In this document: one piece after another, positions 1-8,599 of the stretch
Layout: every line of letters starts with the position of its first letter
Position numbering within the stretch: the stretch's first letter is position 1
From: Pelagicoccus sp. SDUM812003
GTDB taxonomy: Bacteria > Verrucomicrobiota > Verrucomicrobiia > Opitutales > Opitutaceae
NCBI RefSeq assembly: GCF_031127815.1
Contig: NZ_JARXHY010000005.1
Coordinates: forward strand, 1-64,000
Reading direction: 5' to 3'
DNA length: 64,000 bases
Made by a program: the position numbers and the translations under genes
Notes under the pieces: generated by a model
Told to the model about the DNA's origin: nothing
The model's database searches: none
What the model saw: the letters and a program-made list of their open reading frames with translations, nothing else

Positions 1-325
1 AGGGCGGGGCGTCGACCCGCCGCCCTGGCATGTCGCCTCAACGCGGCGACCTACAGCGGACGCGTGCGGAGGGGTATTGGATCAAAAACGAATAATGGTT
101 CGCGCCCATTCCACTCCTCGCAGGACAGTGTCGGTTCCGAGGCAGCGCTAACCCGACGATCGGTTCGAAACATCGCGAACCAATTCAAGACCACCGGTGA
201 AGGAGTTCGAAGGCTATTCTAATAAGGATTCCTAACCCTGACCTCCAGACGGATTAATAAGTTTTCCGCATCGCCGTCTCCGCGCAATTTTAGCGGGCAA
301 GCATGCGTAACGCCCCTTGCCTACC
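1..325. other. Non-coding start of window with two hairpins
   Basis: No convincing gene is seen before the cbb3 operon. Two GC-rich hairpins lie at the left edge: GGCGGG/CCCGCC at 3-8/16-21, and GTCGCC/GGCGAC at 32-37/45-50 with a 7-nt loop. They could be the terminator of a gene outside the window or a palindromic interspersed repeat. The remaining about 270 bases should hold the promoter of the cbb3 operon. I see no clean FNR-type box (TTGAT-N4-ATCAA). Confidence 0.4.
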
Positions 326-1969
326 ATGCTTCCAATTGCCGCCGTACTACTCGCCGTCGTATTCCTCGTATCCATTCTAGCCCTACTGGTGCTGATATGG
401 TCGATTTCCTCCGGACAGTTCTCCATGGGACCCGGAAACTCTTCCGTCATCTTCCACCGCGACGAAGCCGGAAAGGTGGAAGATCCGGCGTCCACGCACC
501 GAAAACGCGACCAGCTGCAGCAGCTCCTAGTCGGCTCATCGCGCTACACGACACCGCAACCTCCACCGGAGGAGGACGATCCCAATTCCCGTCGTCAGAG
601 CGACGAATCGACCGCTCGCGCCACCCGCTACCTTCTCGGCTCCGCCTGTTTCTGGCTAGTGCTCGGCTCATTCTTCGGACTCGCCGCCTCGCTGAAATTC
701 AATTTTCCGGACTGGCTGAACCAGGACTACGAATTCACTTTCGGAGTCTTCCGTTCCCTGCACCTGAACCTCGTCATCTACGGCTGGGTTTCCATGGCCG
801 GCATGGGCGTCTGCCTCTGGCTCATTCCACGGCTTCTGAAAACCACGCTTGGCAGCGACCGCTTCGCTCTCATGGGGGGACATCTTTGGAACGCCGGGCT
901 CGTGCTGGGCTCTCTAGGCCTGTTCGCAGGCAAGAGCGACGGGATCGAATGGCTGGAGTTTCCTTGGAAAACGGATCTTCTATTCGCGTTTGGCGGAGCC
1001 TTGATCGGACTTCCGATTCTGTCCGCGATCAAGCGGCGCAAGGTTAAACACTTGTACGTTTCGGTCTGGTACATCGGAGCGGCGTTCGTTTGGTTTCCTT
1101 TTCTTTTCATCGTCGCGAATCTTCCGATCTACGACGGAGTGCAGCATGCGATAGTGAATTGGTGGTACGCCCACAACGTACTTGGATTATGGATAACTCC
1201 TTTCGGCCTAGCAGCAGCGTACTACTTCATTCCAAAGGTGATTGGAAAACCGATACACTCCTATCAGCTTTCGTTGCTCGGCTTCTGGGCGCTCGCTTTG
1301 TTCTACAGCCAGGTGGGACTGCACCACCTCATCGGCGGGCCGGTACCGACCTGGCTGGTTAGCCTCTCTATCGTTAGCAGCGTCATGATGATCGTCCCCG
1401 TGGTCGCGGTCGCCATCAATCATCACAAAACCATGTGGGGACATTTTGCGGCTCTGCGGCTATCGCCGACCTTGCTCTTCGTCGTCTCCGGAGCCATCAT
1501 GTACACTCTGGTCTCGCTGCAAGGATCCCTGCAGTCGCTGCGGGCCGTCAACACCGTCACCCACTTCACGCATGCGACTGTGGCCCACGCCCACCTCGGC
1601 GTGTATGGCTTCGCCTCGTTCGTGCTATTCGGATCGATCTACTTCATCTTCCCGCGCCTTAGCGGCAGAAACTGGATCTCTCAGCGCCTTATCAGCCTTC
1701 ATTACGCTCTGTCTCTGATCGGCATACTGCTTTACGGCGGAGTCTTCTTCTACGGGGGCGTCATCCAAGGCATGCAAATGCAGGATGCCAGCGTCCCCTT
1801 TTCCCAAATCGTAGCGGACACCAAGCCCTACCTTTGGGTACGCACCGTGGCTGGCGCCCTGATGACCTTGGGGCATCTCGTCTTCGTGGGCCATATCTGG
1901 TGGGTTTGGTACGCTCCCAAGTCCAAGCGAAGCTTCGTTCCCATCGCGAAGGAGGAGGTGGCGCGATGA
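326..1969 (+). CDS. ccoN: cbb3 cytochrome c oxidase subunit I with a fused CcoS-like N-terminus
   Basis: Catalytic haem-copper subunit of a high-affinity cbb3 oxidase, reducing O2 in the inner membrane. Residues 1-47 form one membrane helix followed by WSISSGQF and a short acidic tail. This matches the small assembly protein CcoS, normally a separate gene. A hydrophilic linker (about 48-98) leads into the 12-helix CcoN core. Ligands are visible: His146 (low-spin haem), His283 in WWYAHN, His333-His334 in GLHHL (CuB), Tyr327 six residues before the HH pair (the cross-linked Tyr), and His421/His423 in VAHAHLG. ATG 326 is preferred to TTG 317; neither has a clear Shine-Dalgarno. The stop overlaps ccoO. 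Confidence 0.93.
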   Translation: MLPIAAVLLAVVFLVSILALLVLIWSISSGQFSMGPGNSSVIFHRDEAGKVEDPASTHRKRDQLQQLLVGSSRYTTPQPPPEEDDPNSRRQSDESTARATRYLLGSACFWLVLGSFFGLAASLKFNFPDWLNQDYEFTFGVFRSLHLNLVIYGWVSMAGMGVCLWLIPRLLKTTLGSDRFALMGGHLWNAGLVLGSLGLFAGKSDGIEWLEFPWKTDLLFAFGGALIGLPILSAIKRRKVKHLYVSVWYIGAAFVWFPFLFIVANLPIYDGVQHAIVNWWYAHNVLGLWITPFGLAAAYYFIPKVIGKPIHSYQLSLLGFWALALFYSQVGLHHLIGGPVPTWLVSLSIVSSVMMIVPVVAVAINHHKTMWGHFAALRLSPTLLFVVSGAIMYTLVSLQGSLQSLRAVNTVTHFTHATVAHAHLGVYGFASFVLFGSIYFIFPRLSGRNWISQRLISLHYALSLIGILLYGGVFFYGGVIQGMQMQDASVPFSQIVADTKPYLWVRTVAGALMTLGHLVFVGHIWWVWYAPKSKRSFVPIAKEEVAR

Positions 1970-2559
1970 GGAGAACTATCGGATTCATCGTGGCGGCGAT
2001 CGGCATTCTGGCCTATGCTACACTTCTCCTCGTAGGTGTTCCTTCACTACAGCTCGACGATTTGGAGCTACCGGTAGAACACCCCTCGAACGACGAACAG
2101 GTGAATCGTGGGCGAGAAATCTACATTCAGTCCGGTTGCATCTACTGCCACACGCAGCAGCCTAGAGACGTCAACTTCGGACCTGATCAGGAACGCAATT
2201 GGGGTCGATTCTCGATTCCAGCTGACTACGTGGGGGATCGTCCCCATTTGCTGGGCACGATGCGCACAGGTCCCGATCTGCACAACATCGCAGCGCGACA
2301 ACCGAGCGAGGACTGGCACCTGATTCACCTATACCAACCACGAGCGGTTCTCCCAAATTCAGTGATGCCGTCCTATCAATACCTTTTCACTCACGTGAAC
2401 GAGGTTCCTCTAGGCTCCAAGGAGGTCAACGTACCCAAGAACTGGCTACCTGAGGGAGCGAAGGTCATAGCGACGCAAGAAGCGCTCGACCTGGTAGCTT
2501 ATCTGAAGTCTCTCGATCACACCTACTCGGTCGAGCAGGACAGCTCGCAGATGCCATAG
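1966..2559 (+). CDS. ccoO: cbb3 oxidase mono-haem cytochrome c subunit II
   Basis: Membrane-anchored mono-haem cytochrome c of the cbb3 oxidase, passing electrons to CcoN. The 197-residue protein has one N-terminal helix (about 5-27), the haem c motif CIYCH at 58-62, and VMPSY as the probable axial Met segment. The start is fixed by a strong GGAGGAGG at 1951-1958 and by the 4-nt ATGA overlap with ccoN, which indicates translational coupling. An upstream extension of the same reading frame lies inside ccoN and is not used. The length is close to the family norm of about 200. Confidence 0.93.
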   Translation: MRRTIGFIVAAIGILAYATLLLVGVPSLQLDDLELPVEHPSNDEQVNRGREIYIQSGCIYCHTQQPRDVNFGPDQERNWGRFSIPADYVGDRPHLLGTMRTGPDLHNIAARQPSEDWHLIHLYQPRAVLPNSVMPSYQYLFTHVNEVPLGSKEVNVPKNWLPEGAKVIATQEALDLVAYLKSLDHTYSVEQDSSQMP

Positions 2560-2560
2560 A

Positions 2561-3175
2561 ATGTTCGAGGACAAAGAGGAAATCCTAAACCGCGAAAAAG
2601 CGGATCCTAACGAAGGAGATCGACCTTGGCCGCTCGCCATGTGGCTTTTCGTTCTGACGATGAGCTGTTTCGCGTTCGGCTACCTGCTTGTTTTCTCAGG
2701 CGATGGCAAGGTGGGAGCTGGCGACTTCAGGGCGAACCAGCTCGCGCCTTCGAACCAAGCGAGCGGCACCTCCCAGCCCATCGAAATCGATCCCGCCGTC
2801 GCCTTTTTCGAGCAGGGCCGCAAGACCTATCAGTCGCTTTGCGCCGCCTGCCATCAAAGCAACGGGGCCGGCATCCCAGGAGCGTTTCCCCCGCTAGACG
2901 CCTCCTCCTGGGTAACCGGCGACGCGTCTCTCCCCGCCCGCATCGTGCTGCACGGGCTCTCGGGACCGATCGAGGTCAAGGGCCAAACCTACAATGGAGT
3001 GATGCCCGCATTCGGATCCCAACTTTCAGATCAGGAGATAGCCGCGGTGATTTCCTACATCCGCGGTTCCTGGTCGAACGAAGCCAGCCCTGTGGATGAG
3101 GAAACCGTAGCCTCCCTTCGCGAGGCGTCGGGAAACCGCCCAGCATGGACCGCTGATGAACTCCTCGCCCCCTAG
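2561..3175 (+). CDS. ccoP: cbb3 oxidase cytochrome c subunit (single-haem CcoP-type)
   Basis: Occupies the CcoP position, one base after ccoO. Canonical CcoP is about 300 residues with two haem c domains; this protein has 204 residues and one. It has a cytoplasmic N-terminus (1-22), one helix (about 23-45), a linker and one class I cytochrome c domain with CAACH at 94-98 and GVMPAFG as the probable Met ligand region. It should accept electrons from soluble cytochrome c for CcoO/CcoN. No CcoQ is found. The 3' end overlaps ccoI by 20 bases. Whether it replaces CcoP fully is inferred from position. Confidence 0.85.
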   Translation: MFEDKEEILNREKADPNEGDRPWPLAMWLFVLTMSCFAFGYLLVFSGDGKVGAGDFRANQLAPSNQASGTSQPIEIDPAVAFFEQGRKTYQSLCAACHQSNGAGIPGAFPPLDASSWVTGDASLPARIVLHGLSGPIEVKGQTYNGVMPAFGSQLSDQEIAAVISYIRGSWSNEASPVDEETVASLREASGNRPAWTADELLAP

Positions 3176-5270
3176 CCAACTCTATCAGGTGACCGGGCTC
3201 TGGTGCACCTCCTGCGCCCACGCACTGCAACGAGCCGTGTCGCGACTACCTGGCATCTCCGACTGCTCCGTCGATTTCGCCACCCACACCTTGAAGGCGA
3301 CCGGCAGAGATTCCCGTTGCTTCGACAAATTGCAAAGCCTCACCCGTGGACTCGGCTACGAGCTCGCGCCCTATCGCGATGTTCGGGAAACGGTCGAGCG
3401 CAGCGCGACCCAGCTGAACGCTGAGTTCCAGCGCGCTTGCGTGCTCACATTTTTCGCGACTTGGACCATGGGACTCGCTTTGGTCGACTACACTGAAGCT
3501 GCAGGCCCGCTCGGCTTTCAGGAATTCCGATGGCTCGCCCTTGCGTCCGCTTTCTTCTCGGTCAGCGGCATTGTTTTCGGAGCAAAAAAGGTATACACCA
3601 TCGGCCTCATCGGCCTGGTTCGGGGCAAACCAAGCATCGATAGCCTACTGCTGATCACCTCTCTCGGGTGCCTTTCGCTGTCCTTCCTCAACCTACTTCA
3701 CGATCGGCGCGAGCTATATTTCGACTCGGCCATCATGGTGCTGACTGTCGTGGCGTGGATACGATTCGCCTCAAGTCGCCTAACACACCGACAGCTAAAC
3801 GTCATTTTCGAGTCGCTACACACCCCGGACGAACTGCTGCGTCTACTCGATGAAAACGGAGTCTACGAGAACAAGCCGATCAGTTCAGCTCGCGTCGGAT
3901 CTAAGATTCGTGTGGAGGCCGGAGAAACTGTTCCAATCGATGGATACGTCGAAGCGGGAAAAGGAAGGCTGCAGATCGCTCTCTTCACGGGTGAATCAGA
4001 TCCCTTGCCCATTTCAGCCGGGAACAACGTTGTCGCAGGCGAAACGCTCGTTTCCGGCTCGATCGATATTGTGGCCACGAAACCGTACGGAATGCGCTAC
4101 ATCGATCAACTGAGTCGCGAAACCATCGAGTCGTTTCACGATCAAAAAAGCGAAAGCAGACTCGAGAAAACGCTGGGTTACTCAGCGCCAGTCCTGCTCG
4201 TGAGCGCCGCGCTTTTCCTGCCGTTCTCTCTCGGCCTCACCGGCTCTCTTGAGGTGTCTCTTGTATCCACATTTTCTTTACTCGTCGTTGCCTGCCCTTG
4301 CGCATTGTTTTTCGCAGCCAACATACCGCTTATCCGATCACAGGAGTGGGCAAGGGAAAGCGGCATCATCGTCTACAAACCTCGGTCCCTAAGAAAACTC
4401 GACGAGATCGACACGGTAGGACTTGATAAAACCGGCACACTCAGCCATCGGGCGCCTTGCTTGAGCCTAGCGAAAAACGACACAGACATCCCCGAGCATC
4501 GGCTTTGGGCCGTACTGGGAGCGGCGGAGAGAAACTGCCACCACCCCATCGCCAACGCGGTGGCGCAGCGCTGCGCCGAAGTGGACGGACCGCCGGAGAA
4601 GGTTGAACGGGTGAAACTTGAAGCCCGCGCCATTCGCTTCGAATGGAGCGGTCAGCCATGGCGATTCGGGGAGTCGAACCAGCCGGATCGAAGAGACCAG
4701 CTTCAGTTGGTTTCTCTGCAGGACCCTTCACTGACCGCCTTCTTCACGATCGAAGAGGAGTCTCCCAAAACGGTGCATGACCTAATCGCGGCCTTCCGAC
4801 AAAGAGGCGAGCTCCACCTGCTTAGCGGCGATTCGGCATCTCGCGTTGACGCGTTCGCAAAGCGCCACTGCATCGGATCCGCCCGTTCGCGATTGAGTCC
4901 AGAAGACAAGGCCAACCATCTCTCAAGCCTTCACCGAAGAGGCCGTTCAATCTTGTATTTCGGTGACGGATACAACGACATCCCCGCTCTAAAAGCTAGC
5001 CAGTTCGGGCTCGTACCTCCGCATGCAGCGCCTGCGGTGAGATTGGCCGCAGATGCTCAACTGCTTAGAAACGACGCAGAGGCATTGAAGCGACTCTTCG
5101 CAATCGGGCGAACCCTCACCATTCGCGTACGGCAGAACGTCGTACTAGCAGCGGGCTACAACCTAATCGCAATCCCTGCCGCAATCTCAGGTCAACTAAC
5201 GCCAGGACTAGCTGCTGCCGCCATGGCAAGCGCCATCGGAGCTGTGGCATTGAACTCCATGCGAGCGTAG
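3156..5270 (+). CDS. ccoI: Copper-transporting P1B-type ATPase (CcoI/FixI-like)
   Basis: P1B ATPase that probably supplies copper for the CuB site of the oxidase. One N-terminal HMA domain carries the metal motif CTSC (17-20). Membrane helices surround the transport motif CPC (380-382). The TGESDP actuator loop, the phosphorylation motif DKTGT (D424), an HP dipeptide in NCHHP, and GDGYND (603-608) are all present, so the pump looks functional. The length of 704 residues is normal. The start lies inside the last 20 bases of ccoP. The usual partners ccoG and ccoH are not next to it. Confidence 0.92.
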   Translation: MNSSPPSQLYQVTGLWCTSCAHALQRAVSRLPGISDCSVDFATHTLKATGRDSRCFDKLQSLTRGLGYELAPYRDVRETVERSATQLNAEFQRACVLTFFATWTMGLALVDYTEAAGPLGFQEFRWLALASAFFSVSGIVFGAKKVYTIGLIGLVRGKPSIDSLLLITSLGCLSLSFLNLLHDRRELYFDSAIMVLTVVAWIRFASSRLTHRQLNVIFESLHTPDELLRLLDENGVYENKPISSARVGSKIRVEAGETVPIDGYVEAGKGRLQIALFTGESDPLPISAGNNVVAGETLVSGSIDIVATKPYGMRYIDQLSRETIESFHDQKSESRLEKTLGYSAPVLLVSAALFLPFSLGLTGSLEVSLVSTFSLLVVACPCALFFAANIPLIRSQEWARESGIIVYKPRSLRKLDEIDTVGLDKTGTLSHRAPCLSLAKNDTDIPEHRLWAVLGAAERNCHHPIANAVAQRCAEVDGPPEKVERVKLEARAIRFEWSGQPWRFGESNQPDRRDQLQLVSLQDPSLTAFFTIEEESPKTVHDLIAAFRQRGELHLLSGDSASRVDAFAKRHCIGSARSRLSPEDKANHLSSLHRRGRSILYFGDGYNDIPALKASQFGLVPPHAAPAVRLAADAQLLRNDAEALKRLFAIGRTLTIRVRQNVVLAAGYNLIAIPAAISGQLTPGLAAAAMASAIGAVALNSMRA

Positions 5271-5288
5271 GGCGAGCCGGGTGGACAT

Positions 5289-6722
5289 TCAGTCCGCTAG
5301 CTTTCCCGTCGCCCAGTCGATGAAGCTTTGCATGTTGCTTCGGTCTTCGTGACCACCCCGGTGCTGTCTCCAGGCGAGTTCGCCTTCCAGCAGTCCTACT
5401 GCTACCGGCGGCATCTGGGCTGATCTCCATGTATCCAACTCTCCCATACCTTCCGCGCCCAGCAATTCGAAAACCGGCTGAGCCGCTACCGTCGCCATGT
5501 AACTGCCTTGCTGATCCAACCAAAGAGCGTCGCCTTGCTCCGGGATGCCGTAGCTCACAAAGGTCAGCCGCGGAGCGCACAATGCGAGCAACTGATGCGA
5601 ATCGACGGGAAGATCGCTCGCATCCATACGGCCGTAGGCCCCCGTTTCCGCAGCGTATTTCAGATAGTTGCCCGCCATCCAGTGATAGCCGCCGCCACCT
5701 GTCAAATTGGAGACCTGCTCTCCAAAGCGCCTTCGATGCAGCGCGACGCCACCTTTTCCCGATGAGCCAATCAACCCCATGACAAAACGCGGCTCGAAGG
5801 CCAGGGAGACCAAGGCTGCCTTTCCATAACGAGATACTCCTTCGATGCCAGCTCGAGTGACGTCGACCAACGATTCATCCTCCAAGTAGTCCAATGCCCG
5901 AGAGGCTCCCCAACTCCAAGCCCGCAAAGCGCCCCATTGATCTGGCTGGCGCGGCTGGCCCCTGTTTACCAGTCCGATAATCCCCTTGGTCAACCCAGCT
6001 CCGTTGTCGGGCTGAACGCTGCTCGTATTCAAAAAAACATACGCCCATCCGTTACGAATCAGTGTGACAGGCGACGGTGGCACATCGGTCTCCGGCATCG
6101 GCCATGGCATCTCCGGGATGAGCAATCCTTGGGCGTTAGGCAAATCCCATTCGAAGGGAGTTAACATGATCAGCACCGGAGGCGCTTTCGAAAGCCCTTG
6201 GGGCACGACGAGACTCATTTCAATCGCCACATCGATCTCGTCGAACTCCGAGTTGTCGACGTGGCCACGTAGCCGTTTTCCAAACACAGGGATTCCATCC
6301 ACCACTCCCGAATCGCTGGTCTCGAGAACCTCCCACCTCACTTCCGGCACGTTTTCGGGGATTCTTCCGTACACTTCCCTTTCAAACAGTTCAACGATCT
6401 CCGGACGCCGCTGGATCCACCAGATGCTCGAATTGGTCACCGGCTTTCCACTCTCAAGCACGAGTGGATCTGGCAGTTCCGGAAACGGGTTCGCCAGTTC
6501 CGGATCATAGTTCGCCGCGCCCGGTTCTCCTTCCTGAGCCCATCCATCTGCGCCGGGACGCAGCTCGGTGATGCCAAGCTGCTGCATCATGTTTCGGTGA
6601 TCGTCCTCGGTCGTCCAGTTGGAGGTATCCGCCGCATGAAGAAAGGGCATCAGAGCTCCGGCGACGATCAGGCGTAAGAAGGAAAGGAACGAAATTGGTG
6701 CAAGCAGTCGGGCGTTTTTCAT
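5289..6722 (-). CDS. Secreted CE15-type glucuronoyl esterase
   Basis: Predicted to cleave ester bonds between lignin alcohols and 4-O-methyl-glucuronate on xylan. It is an alpha/beta hydrolase with the CE15 nucleophile motif GVSRYGKAAL (Ser297), the segment LPVDSHQLLALCAPR, and a late HRGGHE that probably supplies the catalytic His. Residues 1-30 form a signal peptide ending FLHA. ATG 6722 gives this signal a standard MKNAR start; a TTG at 6743 would add seven residues and is less likely. The gene is convergent with ccoI and stands alone. Related enzymes in this window (GH10, CE12) fit xylan degradation. Confidence 0.82.
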   Translation of the reverse strand: MKNARLLAPISFLSFLRLIVAGALMPFLHAADTSNWTTEDDHRNMMQQLGITELRPGADGWAQEGEPGAANYDPELANPFPELPDPLVLESGKPVTNSSIWWIQRRPEIVELFEREVYGRIPENVPEVRWEVLETSDSGVVDGIPVFGKRLRGHVDNSEFDEIDVAIEMSLVVPQGLSKAPPVLIMLTPFEWDLPNAQGLLIPEMPWPMPETDVPPSPVTLIRNGWAYVFLNTSSVQPDNGAGLTKGIIGLVNRGQPRQPDQWGALRAWSWGASRALDYLEDESLVDVTRAGIEGVSRYGKAALVSLAFEPRFVMGLIGSSGKGGVALHRRRFGEQVSNLTGGGGYHWMAGNYLKYAAETGAYGRMDASDLPVDSHQLLALCAPRLTFVSYGIPEQGDALWLDQQGSYMATVAAQPVFELLGAEGMGELDTWRSAQMPPVAVGLLEGELAWRQHRGGHEDRSNMQSFIDWATGKLAD

Positions 6723-6909
6723 CAGGGTAATTTTCAATGGCAATCGTATCCAGATCGAGGCTCCGGGCGCAAGGCGCCAATTAGCGCTAAACAGTCCTCA
6801 CTATAGCCAGCTGCGCCGCTTCCACTAGAGGAAATCCGTGAAACGGATACACCTCGACGCTGAAAGACTGGGAGAGCTCTTTCTGAAACCATCGCCACTG
6901 CAGGGTCTT

Positions 6910-6928
6910 GTTCAACGGGTGTTCAACG
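6910..6928. promoter_or_regulatory. Direct repeat GTTCAACG, possible activator site
   Basis: Within the 320-bp gap between the CE15 gene and the next gene, the octamer GTTCAACG occurs at 6910-6917 and 6921-6928. The copies are 11 bases apart, one helical turn. This geometry is typical of AraC-family sites, and an AraC-family gene lies 0.7 kb downstream. This is inference only. I see nothing else structured in the gap. Confidence 0.25.
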
Positions 6929-7042
6929 CGGTCTAAGAGGAAAAATCGCCCTGCTCGACACGTATTCTCTTTCTACTGACGGTCGTTGCGCCTAGTAGAT
7001 TTATCGATCCATCTCTGCGTCCCTTTTTCTCCCAGCCCATCC

Positions 7043-7552
7043 ATGAATCTGAAACCTGACATAGTGGTTCTGCCCCCGTCCTGGTACGTCGGTCTGCAAA
7101 CGCGTTTCATCGCCACGGGCACGGAGCAAGCGAACACCATGATCGTCCTGCCGGAGCTCTGGAACGAATTTTTCCGGAGGGCTAGCGAAATCTCCAGCAT
7201 AGCGGCCGACGGGGCGTTTTTTGGCCTGAGCGACACGCCGGAGTCTCGCCAGCTCGAAAGACGTCATCCGGACGAAGGGATCTATCTCGCCTCCGCTCAG
7301 ACCTCTCAGGGCGCCCACCTTCCGCCTGATATGAATCGATGGTCCATCCCCGGTGGCATGCACTTGAAGTTCGAACACCATGGACACGTCTCGAAACTCA
7401 GCGGCACCATCACCCGTATTTACGACGAATGGTTTCCCAACAACACCGCTGAGCGAGCCCAAGCTCCTACTATCGAGCGCTACGACCATCGATTCGATCC
7501 CTTCAGCGACAATAGCATGCTGGAGATACTGGTGCCCATTCGCATGGGCTGA
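7043..7552 (+). CDS. GyrI-like small-molecule-binding domain protein
   Basis: A 169-residue stand-alone effector-binding (GyrI/AraC-E_bind) domain without DNA-binding region. It shares a colinear pattern with the C-terminal half of the next protein: LPP-x5-GLQ-RFIA near the start, then LW, HPDE, FEHHG, EWFP, a YDHRFDP-like segment and an MEI/LEI ending. ATG 7043 is chosen; a TTG at 6986 would add 19 unsupported residues. Such domains bind amphipathic ligands or toxins. Here it may compete with, or modulate, the neighbouring regulator. The ligand is unknown. Confidence 0.75.
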   Translation: MNLKPDIVVLPPSWYVGLQTRFIATGTEQANTMIVLPELWNEFFRRASEISSIAADGAFFGLSDTPESRQLERRHPDEGIYLASAQTSQGAHLPPDMNRWSIPGGMHLKFEHHGHVSKLSGTITRIYDEWFPNNTAERAQAPTIERYDHRFDPFSDNSMLEILVPIRMG

Positions 7553-7641
7553 AACGCTTCGCGCGTCGAAGCGTGAGCGGATAGCCAAAAAGGCGCAAAT
7601 GATCAAGCGCGAGCCGCTTCGAATGGGTTAGTATTCGTTCC

Positions 7642-8562
7642 ATGCATACAGTTCGCTCCATCCAGAAATCTCTCGACTTGATCGAAGAAAGGCTCGCCGA
7701 GCCAGTTTCCCTGCCTGAACTTGCCCAAGTCGCCGCCATGTCGCTGCGACACTACCAGAGAACCTTCAGCGCCTTGGTGGGCGAACCGGTGGGTCGCTAC
7801 CTGCGGCGCCGACGCATCGCCGCGGCAGCGAAGCGTCTCTTCGACCATCAAGGGACGCTGCTGGATCTCGCGTTGGAGTTCCAATTCGAATCGCACGAAG
7901 CCTTCACGCGCGCGTTCAAGGCGGAACTTGGCGTCACGCCCAGCGACTGGCGAGAGGGGCGCGGGTCCATCCGGTTTCCCCGGACTCCGGAAGCGCTCAG
8001 CTCCGAAAGCCTCCACCAACGCTCCACCGCTATGACCTATCTGCCAGAAATCGTGCCGCTCCCACCGCGCGTCTTCATCGGCCTGCAGTCCCGTTTCATC
8101 GCTTCCGGAAGCGACGAAGGAAACCCCATGCAAGTCATTCCGCAGCTCTGGGACGACTTCGCCCAGCGCATCGGCGAACTCCCCAACGCCGAGGCGGGAG
8201 CGAACTACGGTCTGGGCGACGTCCCGGAGGCCCACGGGCTGGAAAGGACCCACCCAGACGAGCTTCTCTACCTGGCAGCGGCGCGGGTGGACAGCGACGT
8301 CGAGCCGCCGGAAGGGATGACTCGCTGGCGTTCCCCTGGCGGGTCCTTCGCTAAATTCGAGCACCATGGCACCTCCTCGACCATCGGCGACACCATGGCC
8401 TACATCTACGGCGAGTGGTTTCCCCAAAGCGATTACGATGGTTCGGAGGGACCGGACTTCGTACGCATCGACCATCGCTACGACCCAACGCGCGTGAATT
8501 GCATGATGGAAATCTACGTCAGTTTGCAGAAACGACCGCCCGAGCGGCGACTCGACAGTTGA
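7642..8562 (+). CDS. AraC-family regulator with C-terminal GyrI-like ligand domain
   Basis: Transcription factor of the Rob/SoxS-like architecture. Residues 5-105 hold two helix-turn-helix motifs (SLPELAQVAAMS and a second around ALEFQFESHEAFTRAF, ending GVTPSDWR). Residues about 135-295 form a GyrI-like effector-binding domain. It lies 89 bp downstream of a paralogous free effector domain, on the same strand, so a partial duplication is likely. Targets and ligand cannot be read from the sequence. ATG 7642 begins directly before the first DNA-binding helix and is well supported. Confidence 0.87.
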   Translation: MHTVRSIQKSLDLIEERLAEPVSLPELAQVAAMSLRHYQRTFSALVGEPVGRYLRRRRIAAAAKRLFDHQGTLLDLALEFQFESHEAFTRAFKAELGVTPSDWREGRGSIRFPRTPEALSSESLHQRSTAMTYLPEIVPLPPRVFIGLQSRFIASGSDEGNPMQVIPQLWDDFAQRIGELPNAEAGANYGLGDVPEAHGLERTHPDELLYLAAARVDSDVEPPEGMTRWRSPGGSFAKFEHHGTSSTIGDTMAYIYGEWFPQSDYDGSEGPDFVRIDHRYDPTRVNCMMEIYVSLQKRPPERRLDS

Positions 8563-8599
8563 TTCGCGGGAATCGGACGGCGAAACTCGTTTCCCTTTC

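Noticed and set aside
317-325. TTG 317 as the ccoN start
   Set aside because: It adds three residues before an ATG with no better ribosome binding site; the CcoS-like region begins well from the ATG.
6720-6743. TTG 6743 as the CE15 start
   Set aside because: It would place MPLKITL before a normal signal peptide starting MKNAR; the ATG gives a standard signal.
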